DNA of 64,000 nt from Hemicordylus capensis (lineage: Eukaryota; Chordata; Lepidosauria; Squamata; Cordylidae), in contig NC_069671.1 of NCBI RefSeq assembly GCF_027244095.1, positions 12,678,482-12,742,481 on the forward strand. Reading direction: 5' to 3'. The position numbers and the translations under genes were made by a program. The notes under the pieces were generated by a model. It was given only the letters and a program-made list of their open reading frames with translations, was not told the DNA's origin and searched no databases. Shown in pieces: positions 1 to 13,300 of this stretch. Position 1 is the stretch's first letter. The number at the start of each line of letters is the position of its first letter.

Positions 1-380
1 AGCTTGACTGATCCGCAGTGAGCTGAGCTGTGTCTCCTTCAGCATAGGATTGCAGTCATATTGCGACGGGGGAAATGCTGCAAACCCAGTGGCAACCATT
101 TCATGGAAGGCCCTTGTTAGGAACCTTATAGACTAAGGGAGCTTGGTCTGGCTGGTGCAATGCGAGAAGCTAACTTGAAAAATATTGGCAGTTTCTAAAT
201 GGCAAGTTACTCGATAGGGTGTCATTGGTTGAAGGTCTGAGACACAGACGGCCTCCTGAATAGAACATCTGCTGTTTCTTTCTTGGCTACCAGAGAAGAC
301 ACCTCTTTGAAATCAAATCTGAGGCTGTGTCAGGAATGAAATGGCTCATTTCATCTTTACACCAACCATCCACCAATATT
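1..380. other. Intergenic sequence left of TCTN2
   Basis: No exon or clear repeat is recognisable here. In human the next gene past TCTN2 is ATP6V0A2, but no exon of it can be seen in this stretch. Confidence 0.4.
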
Positions 381-396
381 TTTCTACATACACATT

Positions 397-402
397 TTTA
401 TT
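397..402 (-). terminator. Poly(A) signal of TCTN2
   Basis: A minus-strand AATAAA lies about 140 bp downstream of the TCTN2 stop codon in A/T-rich DNA and would give a short 3' UTR. No other hexamer lies closer to the stop, but cleavage itself cannot be seen. Confidence 0.5.
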
Positions 403-539
403 TTGCCATTTTTTGCCCTTATAAAAAATATACATTTTAAAAAGTCTTCTCTTTCATTACAAATTTTACAAAAGTACCAATTATGAAACACAGTTTAAAA
501 AAACATTGTTAAAATGGCTCCCTTTACATATAAACAGGT

Positions 540-3500
540 TCATGTTTTACTCCACATTTTAGAGATTCTTCTCCAAGGATCACTTAGCACCACCGCAATT
601 AGGATGAAAAATGCCAATATCAAGCCTTTGGCAAGCGAGTGGGCGTATGGTTCCCCTGAAAGAGAGTTTGAAACAGATTAAGAGCATTGCACTATTAGTG
701 TTCTTTTCGTACGGTTATCATGAAATGCTCATGCACTAAAACAGTGCTGTGTGTGCAAGTAGTTTTGATGCACAAAGCAAACAGCCATTCACACCTGAGT
801 GCAGAAAAGTATATCCATAGGCACTGAGACGAGAAGCAGAGGAACAAATCAGAGCAGTGCCCCATGTCACACATATAGAAACATATATTTGGAACGCTTT
901 GGACCGCGCTCCCTGCTGGAATAAGAGCTTCCCGATCTCTGACAATTTTTAAAAAATCTTTAAAGACACATTTGTTCACCCAGGCTTTTAATTAAATACT
1001 GTTTTAATAGTTTTAACTTCATTTTAAAATAGTTTTATGGTTTTAAATTCTTACAATGTTTTAACTTTTTGTTGTCATTTATTTTAACCAATGTTTTAAT
1101 TTGTCATTTATTTGTAAACTAATGTTTTAACTTTTTGTTTTTGTTGTAAACCACCCAGAGATGTAAGTTTTGGACGGTATAAAATATGTTAATTAAATAA
1201 ATAAATAAATAAATAAATTCTTCATCATCAATCTTTATTACAGTCACAGACCAACATAAAGTACATTTTAAAACCTAAGTAGCAACATATTTTACACTAA
1301 CTGAGCCACGAGACACCTTTTAAAGTGGTGATCCTCTTAAATTTAGCAGGGGGAGAGCAATTGGCCCTATCCAATCCCAGCACAGCATCCTTCCAGTGGG
1401 TGTTGCTGGTATCTGCCTTATGTTTCTTTTTAGATTGTGAGCCCTTTGGGGACAGGGGACCATGTTAATTAATTATCTATCTATATAATATGTTAAGGAC
1501 ATACGTGGCAAGCCCTGCCCACACAGTGCTTTACCAATCGGAGGTGACAGAGCAGAAGCACTGTGGTGATTGGGCAGTGGGGAGGGGGTGATTGGGTGGC
1601 GGGGAGAGGGAGGGCGGCTGACACTGAGCAATAGAACAGGGGCTGTGGTGGGGGGCAAGAAGAGCAACAAAATCCTAGCACACAGATGCTCTGTGTGGGT
1701 TCAGCTAGTTTATGTAAAATAGCCCTGTCTCTGAAATGAGTGGGAACCCTCACGTAGTCCTGGGCAAGCTGCATCACCAACAAATTCTTCTCTGTTGTCA
1801 TTCCAAGAAGTAAATCAACCAGTTGAAAACAGCATCCTCTCTCCCACCCATCTTCTTACCTGTGTAGCTGCGTGTCAAGGGATAAAAAAGCTCTGGCCAG
1901 CAAACATCATTTCTCCTGCAGTCATATTCTGTGTAGTTAATCTGAAATCTGCAAAAAGAAAAAGGGGGAAACCAGTCCAAGGGCATTCACCTGTATAATG
2001 TGTACATAATCCTGATCTAATTCTGTCTCACTTCTACATGGCTTTTCCAGCAAGCCCTATTCACTGATTCATTGATGCTACTAGTTCTGTATTTAACAGG
2101 CAGAGCAATCCTGTGGTCCAGTTACACCAGTGGTAACTCTGGAGCTACACCAGTGCAGGGGGTTATTCAGATTTCTCTCCAAGCACAGGATGGCACCCAT
2201 AGTATTTATTCAAACAATTTTTAGCATTACAGCCATGAATCACTGAGCTAAACCACACTAGACAGACAGAAAATAAGACAAATTTTATTCCTTATGCCAG
2301 AATTAAAGTTATTGTACCCAAAAGTTACCTTGTCATTGGAACTGGGGGTTGAGCTGGTATTTTAATAAAGTGTACTGCAGCAGAGATAGGAAGAGAGCTG
2401 GCTTTATCTTCACAGATAACTGGACACTGAACTTGCCAAGTTACTGTCGAAAAACTAGATGTGGGGGGGAAATATTGATATTATGCTGAATGGGAAACCT
2501 CAGGAAGGAATGATGAAAACACTACTATTTTCATTTATTACAGGGATTTGCTATCCCACTTTTCAGTCCAACCTGCTTAATCTACATATTTCGGAAATCA
2601 GCTGTTCCATGTGCAGATACCCGCCTCCCATCACACACAATCCTGGGTCATAACCAATCAAGCAATATAGGAATAAGTGGAGGTTGCTTTTCAACAGAGA
2701 CAGCCACTAATATGCCTATATGGGCAAACGGTAGGGGTGGAGAAACTAGATCTACAGTGCATTTTGCAAAAGAGAATGGAACATAGGAAACTGCCATAAA
2801 CTAAGTCAGACCATTGGTCCATCTAGCTTAGTATTGTCTACACAGACTGGCAGTGGCTTCTCCAAGGTTACAGGTAGAAGTCTCTGCCAGCCCTATCTGG
2901 AGGTGCCAGGGAGGGAACCTAAACCTTTCTGTATGCAAGCACGTAGACATGCTTCCCAGAGTGGCCCCATAATATCTTACGGTGCTCACATGTAGTCTCC
3001 CATTCAAATACAAACCAGGACAGACCCTGCTTAGCAAAGTCATGCTTGCTACCAAAACACCAGCTCTCTGCTCATGGACCACCTCTATGAAAATCAACAA
3101 AGAAAAAGAGCAAATCTGCTAAACAGAGCTAGAACTTGACATACCTGAGCTGTACGCCTAGTATCTCCTGCTGGGGAATCCCTTCTATTGCACCCACGTC
3201 AGCAGTGATAATCTGAATGTTTAAGTGAGCAGGAATATCAGGGCAAATGCCTTTTAAATTCCCAACACTTGCATTTGTAGTGGAATCAAGTGCATCTAAA
3301 CCTGTTAAGGAAAAAGGGGGGGGCGGGACTGTTCTGAGAAAGAATGGCTAAATCAGGTGTTAATGTTAGCAGTTTTTCTTTCAGGGTTACAAGGGGAAAG
3401 GGTTAATTTTGTTTTATTTTAGGGACAAGTTGTTCAGTCATGTTTACCAGAAAATAGTTATCTAAAATATCAAAATTCAGCTGTCAATTCCAAGCTTAAT

Positions 3501-6500
3501 ACAGCAGAAGTATACTAAACCTCTGCACCATTCTAAACAATATTGAGAACTTCACAAAGCTGATATACTGTATCTCCAATTCTCCCATGCTTTAGATTAT
3601 AGATTTTATAATGGAAGCTAAAATAAGATAGAAACATTATTTTAACTAAAAGAAAACTCCATTAACTTGATATTAGAGAATGATGCATACTCACGAATGA
3701 CTTCGACCCAGTCATCTGGGACACTCGAATTGGCGTTGCCTGTCTTTCCGACATAGCTCGCTTGCACCAAGGAATTCAGCCTTTCAGTAACATTCTCCCT
3801 ATAAAACATATACACCTTACAACTAAACTCAAAGCATTTCCACTTTGGCCATACAGTTTATTACATATTGTAGGTCTCTGAACAGAAACCAATCAAAGTT
3901 TTAGAAACTTTGTTTCAATTTTTTTCTTGTGTTTAAATTTTTTGCTGTAAACCGCCTTGGGATTGCTTTAATGAAAGGCGGTATATAAATTCAACAATAA
4001 AATAAACAAACAAACCAATGAGGGTAAATTCAGCAAAAGACCTACTTTCCCCTAACCACAAAATCTGCACTATATCGAGGAGAGGCATGGCTCACTTACT
4101 TGAGCCATCTATCTGCTGTGCTTGCATTTTAGAACAGTGCATCTTGTTCTAGTACAATTGCTTCTACTTCCATGTTAAACTACAGGGGTGAGAGGAGGAT
4201 TTCTAGCAAAGAAACTTCAGGCTGTACCGAATACTGAGGGTTTCACTGGGGAAAAATATTAGGACTTCCCACAGCCCCAAATTAAAGGAAAGCAGAAAAG
4301 ACACAAACGGAGCAGATTTTAATATGACCCACCCAACCTTAAGCCCTTGAGTGGCAAGCCCCATCCATTTCTCCGTGTAAACCGCCCTGAGCCATTTTTG
4401 GAAGGGCGGTATAGAAATCGAATGAATGAATGAATGAATTTCAAAGGCAGAGTTAAGCACAGGTTGAGATCTCAGCCACTGAAGTCCATGGGAATTAAAA
4501 AGAACCCATCATTGTTTTAAAATTGTTTTAAAGTTTTTTGAATCTGTGTTGTTGTATTGTAAACCGCCCAGAGATGTTAATTTTGGGGTGGTATACTGTA
4601 TAAATATGCCAAATAAATACAATATATATGCTTCACTTTGGGTGGATCATTCCCTTTTTATTTTGTTTTTATTTCAAACATTAGGAACGGAGTACGTAAA
4701 ATACAGAAGGAGAGAGGAGCTGCTTAGCACCTTGAAGAGCTACCAGCTGATGGGAGCCTGTTATTTCCAGTGCTAGGATTAGACCCCCACTGTCATTTTA
4801 AATACATCACAAGCTGGAAAAGGGGAGAAATCTCTGCACCTCACCTTAGCTGTCCGCAGTCTTCCTGAAGATCAACTTCTAAAATGCATCCAGATACCAT
4901 ATTGAATCCAAACGCAAGTGGGGTGAGGCTTGCCGAAGTGCACAGACCTGTGCCATCTGTGTAACAAAAACATTTTGCTTGAGAAACCCTCAGATCAGCT
5001 TTGTCAATTTCTCACTTGTATTTTTAAACTATCTTATTTTGAATGAGAATGCAAAAGTGAAAATCTGAAGTGTTCCTTAATTACATTCAGCTTGGTGACC
5101 AAGTACTCAAAATATACATCTATTATTATTATTACTACTACTACTACTACTACTGCTGCTGCTGCTACTACTACTACTGCCTATGGCAATATCCCTGGGT
5201 TTGTAAACATTTCCAGAGCTAGGCTTTGCAAAATTTCTGTTCTGGATCTGTTCTGGAATGGGTTCAAGGGAGAGCATTAAGAGAAGGAGTTGCAGAAGAG
5301 ACATTTAGGTAGAGACTCTCTCTCTCTCTCTGTATCTTAGATACATCTAAAATATTGTTTAATGATATTTTTCAGAACTTATATGGATAAAGTATTTTAC
5401 AGTATATTTATTTTGACACTAACCATGCTTGATTACCCCTAGGCCTTCGCTGGGCCTTCTCGAGAGCCCATTTTAATGCTTTCCCCTCAGCCTTGCTTAC
5501 TGGGAGGTTTCAACATCTACCCATGGAGGCTGGGCTTTGCACTTGCAGCTCTGATGAAACTGAAACTATTGCTCATATTTTATTGTATTGTAGTTTCTAT
5601 CAGGATTTAAGGGACTGTCTGATTCTACCCTTATTGACTAGATTCCCTGGACATTCTGGTGATTTTTTAGTTAAAATTTTACTTGCAGATAATGATTCCT
5701 TTATTTCTTATGCCGTGGCAAAATTTTGTTATATAGCCATTAGGGTGCGTAGCTCCTTGACTGATTCAAAGGGGAGCTCGGACTGTTCATGAGACTGCTT
5801 CGATGATGATTTGGTATCACTCTAATTACTACTGTGATATTGTTTATTCATCTGATATTTATTTTTTGCTAATGCAACCTTTGTAATTTCTGGCTTTATT
5901 CTTGGTCAATGACCGTAAATAAATTAACTAACTAACTAACTAACTACCCCTATGCAAACAGTACAAAGGGCTAAAATTACAGTACAAAGGGCTAAAATTA
6001 GTGTTGTACTAACAAATTTTGGGAATTTTTCCCCCCTTTTATATTGCTATTCTGCAACATTTCATATCAAAAGTGTAGTACCAGGTTTCCAAAGATTCAA
6101 AGTGGTAACAGCATCAGAAGAATTCAAATTTGCCGCTCTAATCGGTTTGCCAACTTGATAACCTATATACACAAAGAGAATCTGGTGTGAGGTTTAACAG
6201 GTATCCACTGATACCAGCAAGCAATTGTATTAGTGTTCCCAGAGTTAACATCCAAGACACATATATACAATACACACACACATACATTTTGGATTCTACT
6301 TAAAGCCAAGAGGATTAGTAAACAAATATGGTAATGACAAATTAAACTGAGAGGCAAGAACATTGATGTCCCAAAAACAGTGATGGAGGGAGGAACTGAA
6401 TATCATGAATTGCTGGCGATCAATACAAAATGACACTGGTCTTACAAGCAAATGAGAAATTTCACCTGGATTCCCAGACAATTCTTCTGTGTTGGTAGTA

Positions 6501-9500
6501 TTTACACTTACAAAGGAGATAGTGAATCTCTGTCTTGGTAACTCTGTGAAAAGAAAAAGATACGCTGTAAACATTAATAACAGAAAGGATACCATCATGT
6601 AGAAATTTTAATCTCCCAGTTGCATTGTTGCCAACGTTTTGAAAATCAGGGCATTATGAAACAAGGTTACATCTATTATATATCCACCCATACTGTTGCC
6701 TTTTTTTTTTTCTGCTGATGAGTCCAAAGAAGAATGGAGCTTTGGGGTGACTTTAATAAACCACCACAGAGAACACAGATGTGCACTCTGTAAGCAGCAC
6801 AATATGTAGCAAGAACCCCACCGCCAAACATTTGTGGCTACATTAGAACGATGGGACATGGCACAAATGTCCGGAAACTAGTTGGTCCAGAATGCGGCAG
6901 CCAGGCTGGTCTCTGGGTCATCCAGAAGAGACCATATTACTCCCGTATTGAAGGAGTTACACTGGCTGCCAATATGTTTCCAGGCAAAATACAAGGTGTT
7001 GGTCATAACCTATAAAGCCCTAAACAGCTTGGGCCCTGGGTAGTTAAGAGAATGTCTTCTTCGTTATGAACCCCACCACCCTTTGAGATCATCAGGAGAG
7101 GTCCATCCGCATTTGCCACCAGCTCGTCTGGTGGCTACTCAGGGACGGGCCTTCTCCGTCGCTGCCCCGAGGCTTTGGAATGCGCTCCCTAGTGAAATAA
7201 GAGCCTCCCCATCTCTGACATCTTTTTAAAAGTCTCTAAAGACGCATTTCTTCACCCAGACTTTTAACTGATATTGTTTTGTTTTAATGTTTTTAGAATA
7301 TTGTTTTAAAATTTTAAATTGTGTTTTAAATTTCTTGCTTTTAAATTTTTTTGTTTTTGTTTTTAATTAATGTTTTACTTTTAATCTTGTTGTAAACCGC
7401 CCAGAAATGTAAGTTTTGGGCGGTGTAAAAATATGATAAATAAATAAATAAAATAAAATAAAAACAGGCTGGGATCCAATGAATGAATCCCAGTGATGGA
7501 TCTCTCCCCAGACCCTTTTCTCTTTGAACAATACTCTCATGCCATATCACTAACTTTTTTTCTGAACTCCCCCCAGGTTTAAACACAGTTTAGTCCTGGG
7601 CATTGGGGATGGGTGGGGGGGGGGAAACACACACGTTTGTGTTCAATTCTGACCGAGCAGCACAAAAGAAAGATGAAGGTACCTTCTGGACATATTGCTC
7701 CAGAAAGGACTCTGACCTTCATTTCTATTATTCTCCTGCCTTCCCATGTGATGGTATAATCTTCTGCAATGGTCACATTTTTGCATTCTGGAAACAAAGA
7801 AGATGGAATCCACAGTTTCATTGGGGCTCAAGGAAGCAGTTGTACTTCAGTGAACACTTTTATATCTCAAGTTACACTAAAGGTGTATTTACCTCTAGGA
7901 GCGCAGCTAGCTATATTTGTCGTCTTTGTTTCATAGGTCACCTGTGGCTGAATGTTGTCTGGCAAGGGGGAAAAAATCATTAATATACTTTGCCTACAAA
8001 CAAGCTGCAATGGAAGGGCTAATATTAATACTGAATACATTTGCCTTATTTCAGCAGATTCCTAAGTGCAGAAGCCAGATTTTGTCTTCAGGCTGTTTTT
8101 CTGGATTGGGAAGTACATGCAAAAAGGTGGGCCGCAGCTACATTTCCTTTAGCCGCATTTCGATGCTACTAGTGCCATCTGCTGGTGGGTAAGTGTGCCC
8201 AAGCTTTTAGTAAACTAAACCTAAAACCATGTAACAATTTAAGCTTGACAGCGTACACCAAAAGACAGGAGCACAGCCAACCACTGTGAACCGCCCAGAG
8301 GCTTGCGTTTTCGGTGGTATATAAATGTGTTAAAAAATAAAAATAACTGAAGGTAACCGAACCCTTCGGTCAGCTTTAGTACGGACATAACACTTTGGTC
8401 CTCGGCTCTTTGTCCCACCACCATCAGCAAGCACAAGGGACAGGGCCTTCCTGGTATTGGCACCCAGGCTGTGGAACTTCTTGCAACAAGAGAACTTCTT
8501 ACTGACATCTTATCACTCTTCTATTTACTATTGTTTTATCACAGTTGTGAGACACTCTGGGTTGAAAGGCAATACACAAATACGTTAACAACAAACAATG
8601 TATACTTTCCCATCAAAAGCAACATACCTCCGGTACCACTATTTATTGCAACATTCAGCATCATGCCACCTCCTCCATTGCAAGTAGCGAGGCATTCAGC
8701 ATCAACATTCTGGAGGAACGCAACAGGGGCATTCCTTGCACATTGCCCAGCTATGAATTGCTGCAGGCAATTCACAATGAAAAAGAACAGAAGGTGTGAT
8801 TCATTTTTGGCGCAATTTTCTTTTTTCAAAATAAAGCAAACATTAGAAAACCCACATATTGATGGACAAGGAGGGTCATTTATGCAAACCGGTTGCTTAC
8901 CTGAGGAACTGTAAAATACTCATTTTGTGCAGTCAGAATTGGATCACCTTGTTTGTAACCGCTAGACATTTTTCCTGGGACAGTTTCAGATGGAATCTTA
9001 AATGCAGTGACTTGAGATGAAGACCTGCGAACATTTTTTTCAAAACACATCATATTAATATTTAAGCCTTAAACGTAGAGTTATTTTGGGCATGCTGAGC
9101 TGCAATGGTGCAATCTGCTGTGATCATGCCAGCCCTGTCCACTAGGCAGAACTAGGTGGTCTTCTAGGGCACCAGTTCTTGGTGGGGGAGTGTCCCATAA
9201 GAGACTGGGAGCTTACTGGTCATCGATGTAGGCTGGTCTTTCAACCTGTCAAATGAGCAGCCTAGACAGCTCAAGTTAAAGTGGGGACCATGCATTTCTT
9301 GGCTGGGCGGGGACAGGGGGTATCAAAGTTAAATTTCATCTAGGGTGCCAAAAACCCTGGGGTTGGTCCTGATTGTGGCATGTGACAAATTGCAGGAGAC
9401 GACAATGACACAAACACTGGGAAAGACCGTGGTGGGGCTGTTCTCTTTGGCCACCTGCACCCTTTGAATAAAACCTGGCTGGATCTCGACTGCAGCAAAA

Positions 9501-10354
9501 CATGGTAAATGTATACATTATCTTTGAAACAAAGTAGAACCAACACCTAATATAAAGAATGAGGCTCAGTGAATAGCCTGGGAGCAGCTGTGGGTCTGAG
9601 CAGGAACCTGGAGGGAAGACTGCTAAGAACCCCATGTAAGAGCAGGATACTTGCATATCAAATATTAGAGAATATTTTTATTTATTTGTAATATCTCTAT
9701 ACCGCCTGATACAGAAATCCCCAGGCGATGAACAAGTAAAAACATAAATACTAAAAACAATATAAAACAGTTAAAATTCATAAAACAGGTAAAAATAATC
9801 TCATTGAGTAAAAAACATTAAAATTAAAATAATCAAAATGAAGGGTCACAAAGGAGGAGACAGACAGGTAATAGCTCAGCATTTTAAGAGAAATACTCCT
9901 GGAAAAGCACTCCAGGACTGGAGTTGCATAGTGGAGGGCAAATCACACTGCCACAGAAGGAACAAAAATATTTGTGTTTGTGTGTGCGCACACACATACA
10001 TTTTATATATCTCCATCCCCCCGCCAAGAAAGTCCCAAACAAGCTAAAAAGAAGAAGCTAAAAAGAGGAGCTTTGCAAAATGATGTGAACACAGGGGGTA
10101 GGGAGTGACTGTACCACTTTCTCACAGGCAGCATAACAGGAAATGCTCATTAAACAGCCACCAATAAGCTACTTGTGGACAACTCCCCAAAACAGCTGTA
10201 CACAGCACTGGATATAGGAAAAGAAATCCTCAATGTAAGATATGCACAGTGGAGTTGTCCTAGGTGAATTCAAGTAAAGTATGGATCTTAATATTAAAAT
10301 ATTATGGAAATAAAAGGATCACACCATCACACCTTTGGTGTGATCCCAGTTGTA

Positions 10355-10390
<36 letters not shown>

Positions 10391-13300
10391 TTTTCATACG
10401 AGTTTTCATACTTACGTAGTCCCGTGATAGAAATAACCAAGAAAAGGTGTATTGTTAAGGGAAGACTGCACACATAAGAAAGGAAACCAGTCAGGGATAT
10501 TGTTTCCTGTCTGGGCAGAACACAACTGGTCAAACGTTGGGTTGACATCTCCACCAAACACTCCTTTAAAACAAGACCTATTGAACAGTTGCTTCATCTC
10601 TGAGGTGCATTCCTTGGGTGGGGGGGAAACAGACAAAAAATGATACAACAAAGTCAGACACAACCTCTGGCCAATTTGAAAATGAGTAGCATCAGCAGCA
10701 AACCTTACATGTATGTTTTAAGAAAGGCAAAAGGAGGCAGTACAGGCAGAACAGAGGAACTTCCTCTAGCTTTTTCTACCAAGTCAGGTGATTGGTCCAT
10801 CTAGCTCATTACCGCCTACACTGACAGGCAGGAACTCTCTTGGGTTTCAGGTGGGTCTTTCCCAGCTCTATCTGGAGATGCTGCCAAGGAATGAACCTGG
10901 GACCTTCTGTATGCAAAGTAGATGATACCCACTGAGTATCTGGCCGATGACCGTAATAAAGGATTGATCACTCCCTGCCAACGGAGCAGGCACCTTTTCT
11001 TAGGGGTGATTCTCTTTATTTAGCAGGGAGAAAGCAACTGGCCCTATCCATCCCCAGCAGAGCATCCCTCCAGTGGCTGTTGCTGGTGTCTATCTTATGT
11101 TTCTTTTTAGACTGTGAGCCCTTTGGGCTCGCAACATACAGTTGGTTGGCGGGTTAGGAATGAACCAAGCTGATTGTAAACAACCAAAAAGCGGCCGGGG
11201 GCGGAGAGAAAAACTCTGGATATGGCCTCCCTTTTGCTTTGCTTAGCATCCAGCCTGATGGAGAGTTCTGAAGCACTCAAAAGCTTGTTACTCACAACCT
11301 TGGTTCATCCTGATCGGTGGGTATGAAGCTGCTTTGGGGACAGGGAGCCATTTCATTATTTATTTATATCTCTGTAAACCACTTTGGGGACTTTTGTTGA
11401 AAAGTGGTATATAAATATGATATCATAGATAGATAATCTGTCACTGAGGTACAGCCCCATCCAGTGGGGGGGGGGAATGGAGGGCTGAGGGGGTCATAAT
11501 CGCCTCCTAGATAAGGAGCTTGACCACTCACATACCCCTGGACCCTTGTGGTTAATTGAAGGAAACACACTTCTCACCAATCGATCAATCTATATTAAGA
11601 ACAGTTCCCCATGTGCTCAGATCTGTGTTCTTTAAAAATATATATAAAATATGTCACTTTTCCTGTTTAATAAAAGATTTGAAATTATGCTCACCCCCCA
11701 GAAATGCATTTTGCCCCTTCTGTGCCCCACTTATTTCTTCTCCTGGTGCCACAGGGTATCATCTTGGAAGGCGCTCAAATTGCTTATCAATCAAGAGACC
11801 CCTGCACTTTTCATCAATTAGCATTTCCCCCATATATTTTTCTTCTTGTTATTCAAACTAAATGGCGATCCGAAGAAATAACTTTTGTCAGCTTATTATG
11901 TCATAGCACTAGATTTAAAGAGTAAGACACATTTTTTGAGAAAGCTTTGGCATGCATTTTTGTAGACTTCCACCTAAGTCAGGGTTCTTCATTGTAAGGC
12001 CCAGGGACCAGTGGTGGCCCCACCAACATGACGAATATTTATCCCCTGCTAACCGAGCAAAGAGGCACCTTTTTAAAGTGGCGATTCTCTGTATTTAGCA
12101 GGGGGAGAGCAACTGGCCCTATCCATCCAGCCTATCCGAGGCACGATGCCTCTCAATACCAGTTGCAGGAGAGCAACAGCAGGAGAGAGAGCATGCACAT
12201 ACCTCTTGCCTGTGGGCTCCCCAGCGGCATCTGGTGGGCCACTGTGGGAAACAGCAGGCTGGACTAGTTGGGCCTTGTGCTTGATCCAGCAGGGCTGTTC
12301 TTATGTTCATCCCCAGCACAGCATCCCTCCTGTTGCTGGTGTCTACCTTCTTTTTCCTTTTTAGACTGTGTGGTCTTTGGGGACAGGGAGCCATTTTATT
12401 TATTTATATCTGGGTAAACCACTTTGGGAACTTTTGTTGGAAAGCGGTATATAAATATTCATCGTATTCATAACCCTAAGTGCCGTTCCCTGATTAATTG
12501 TTTGTGTGAAGCTTCGGCCAAATCTGAATACTCTGCACAGTCCCTTGGCACTGTGCAAAGGCAACCATTCTCACCACGCAGTGCTATTTATTTATTATTA
12601 TTTATTTCTTCATTCGATTTATATACTGCCCTTCCAAAATGGCCCAGGGCAGTTTATAACAGGCTTTGCCCAGCGCTGGTGGGGTTCTTTATGGGAAACG
12701 GAGCCCTCTTGAGCCTCTGCACATGCACAGAATGCTGGGGAGTGTAGCCCTTCCCAGCACTTTCCTCCTAAAACTCTTAAGAGTGGGCTCCGTCCCTCTT
12801 AAAGGGCCCTCCCAGAACTGTGAAATGCACAGTACTGTGCAGAAGTCAAGACAGTGGAAAATGGCTCTCACTTTGAAGGCTCTTTGCCAAAGTGGCCCCT
12901 GCACGAAAACCAGGGAAGATCCCTGCCCCAAGGGATGCTGGAAATGAAGAAGCAGCAAAGCAATTTTTAAAACCTAAATGTAGAACCAATACCGGATCAC
13001 AGCAGCAACGGATATCACAGGCTCCGGATATCAGGTTGCAAGGACAAGAGCCCAACGGCTGGAACACTTGATTGGGGATAACTGTTGCATTATCTGTTAA
13101 AAGATAAAAATGAGAGACTGAAATTCCTTACTTTGAAAGCATCTTCTGGGCCTGATCCAGTCAGTCCTTATGCATTAAGAAAGGGCTGCTGAGAGGCTCA
13201 GCAAAAAGGGACTCTCATCAGAGGTCCTTGCAAACACAAACATCCCATAACTTGCTTGTTATATACAAACCTAGGTTTAAGGCATTTATATGCATGCCAG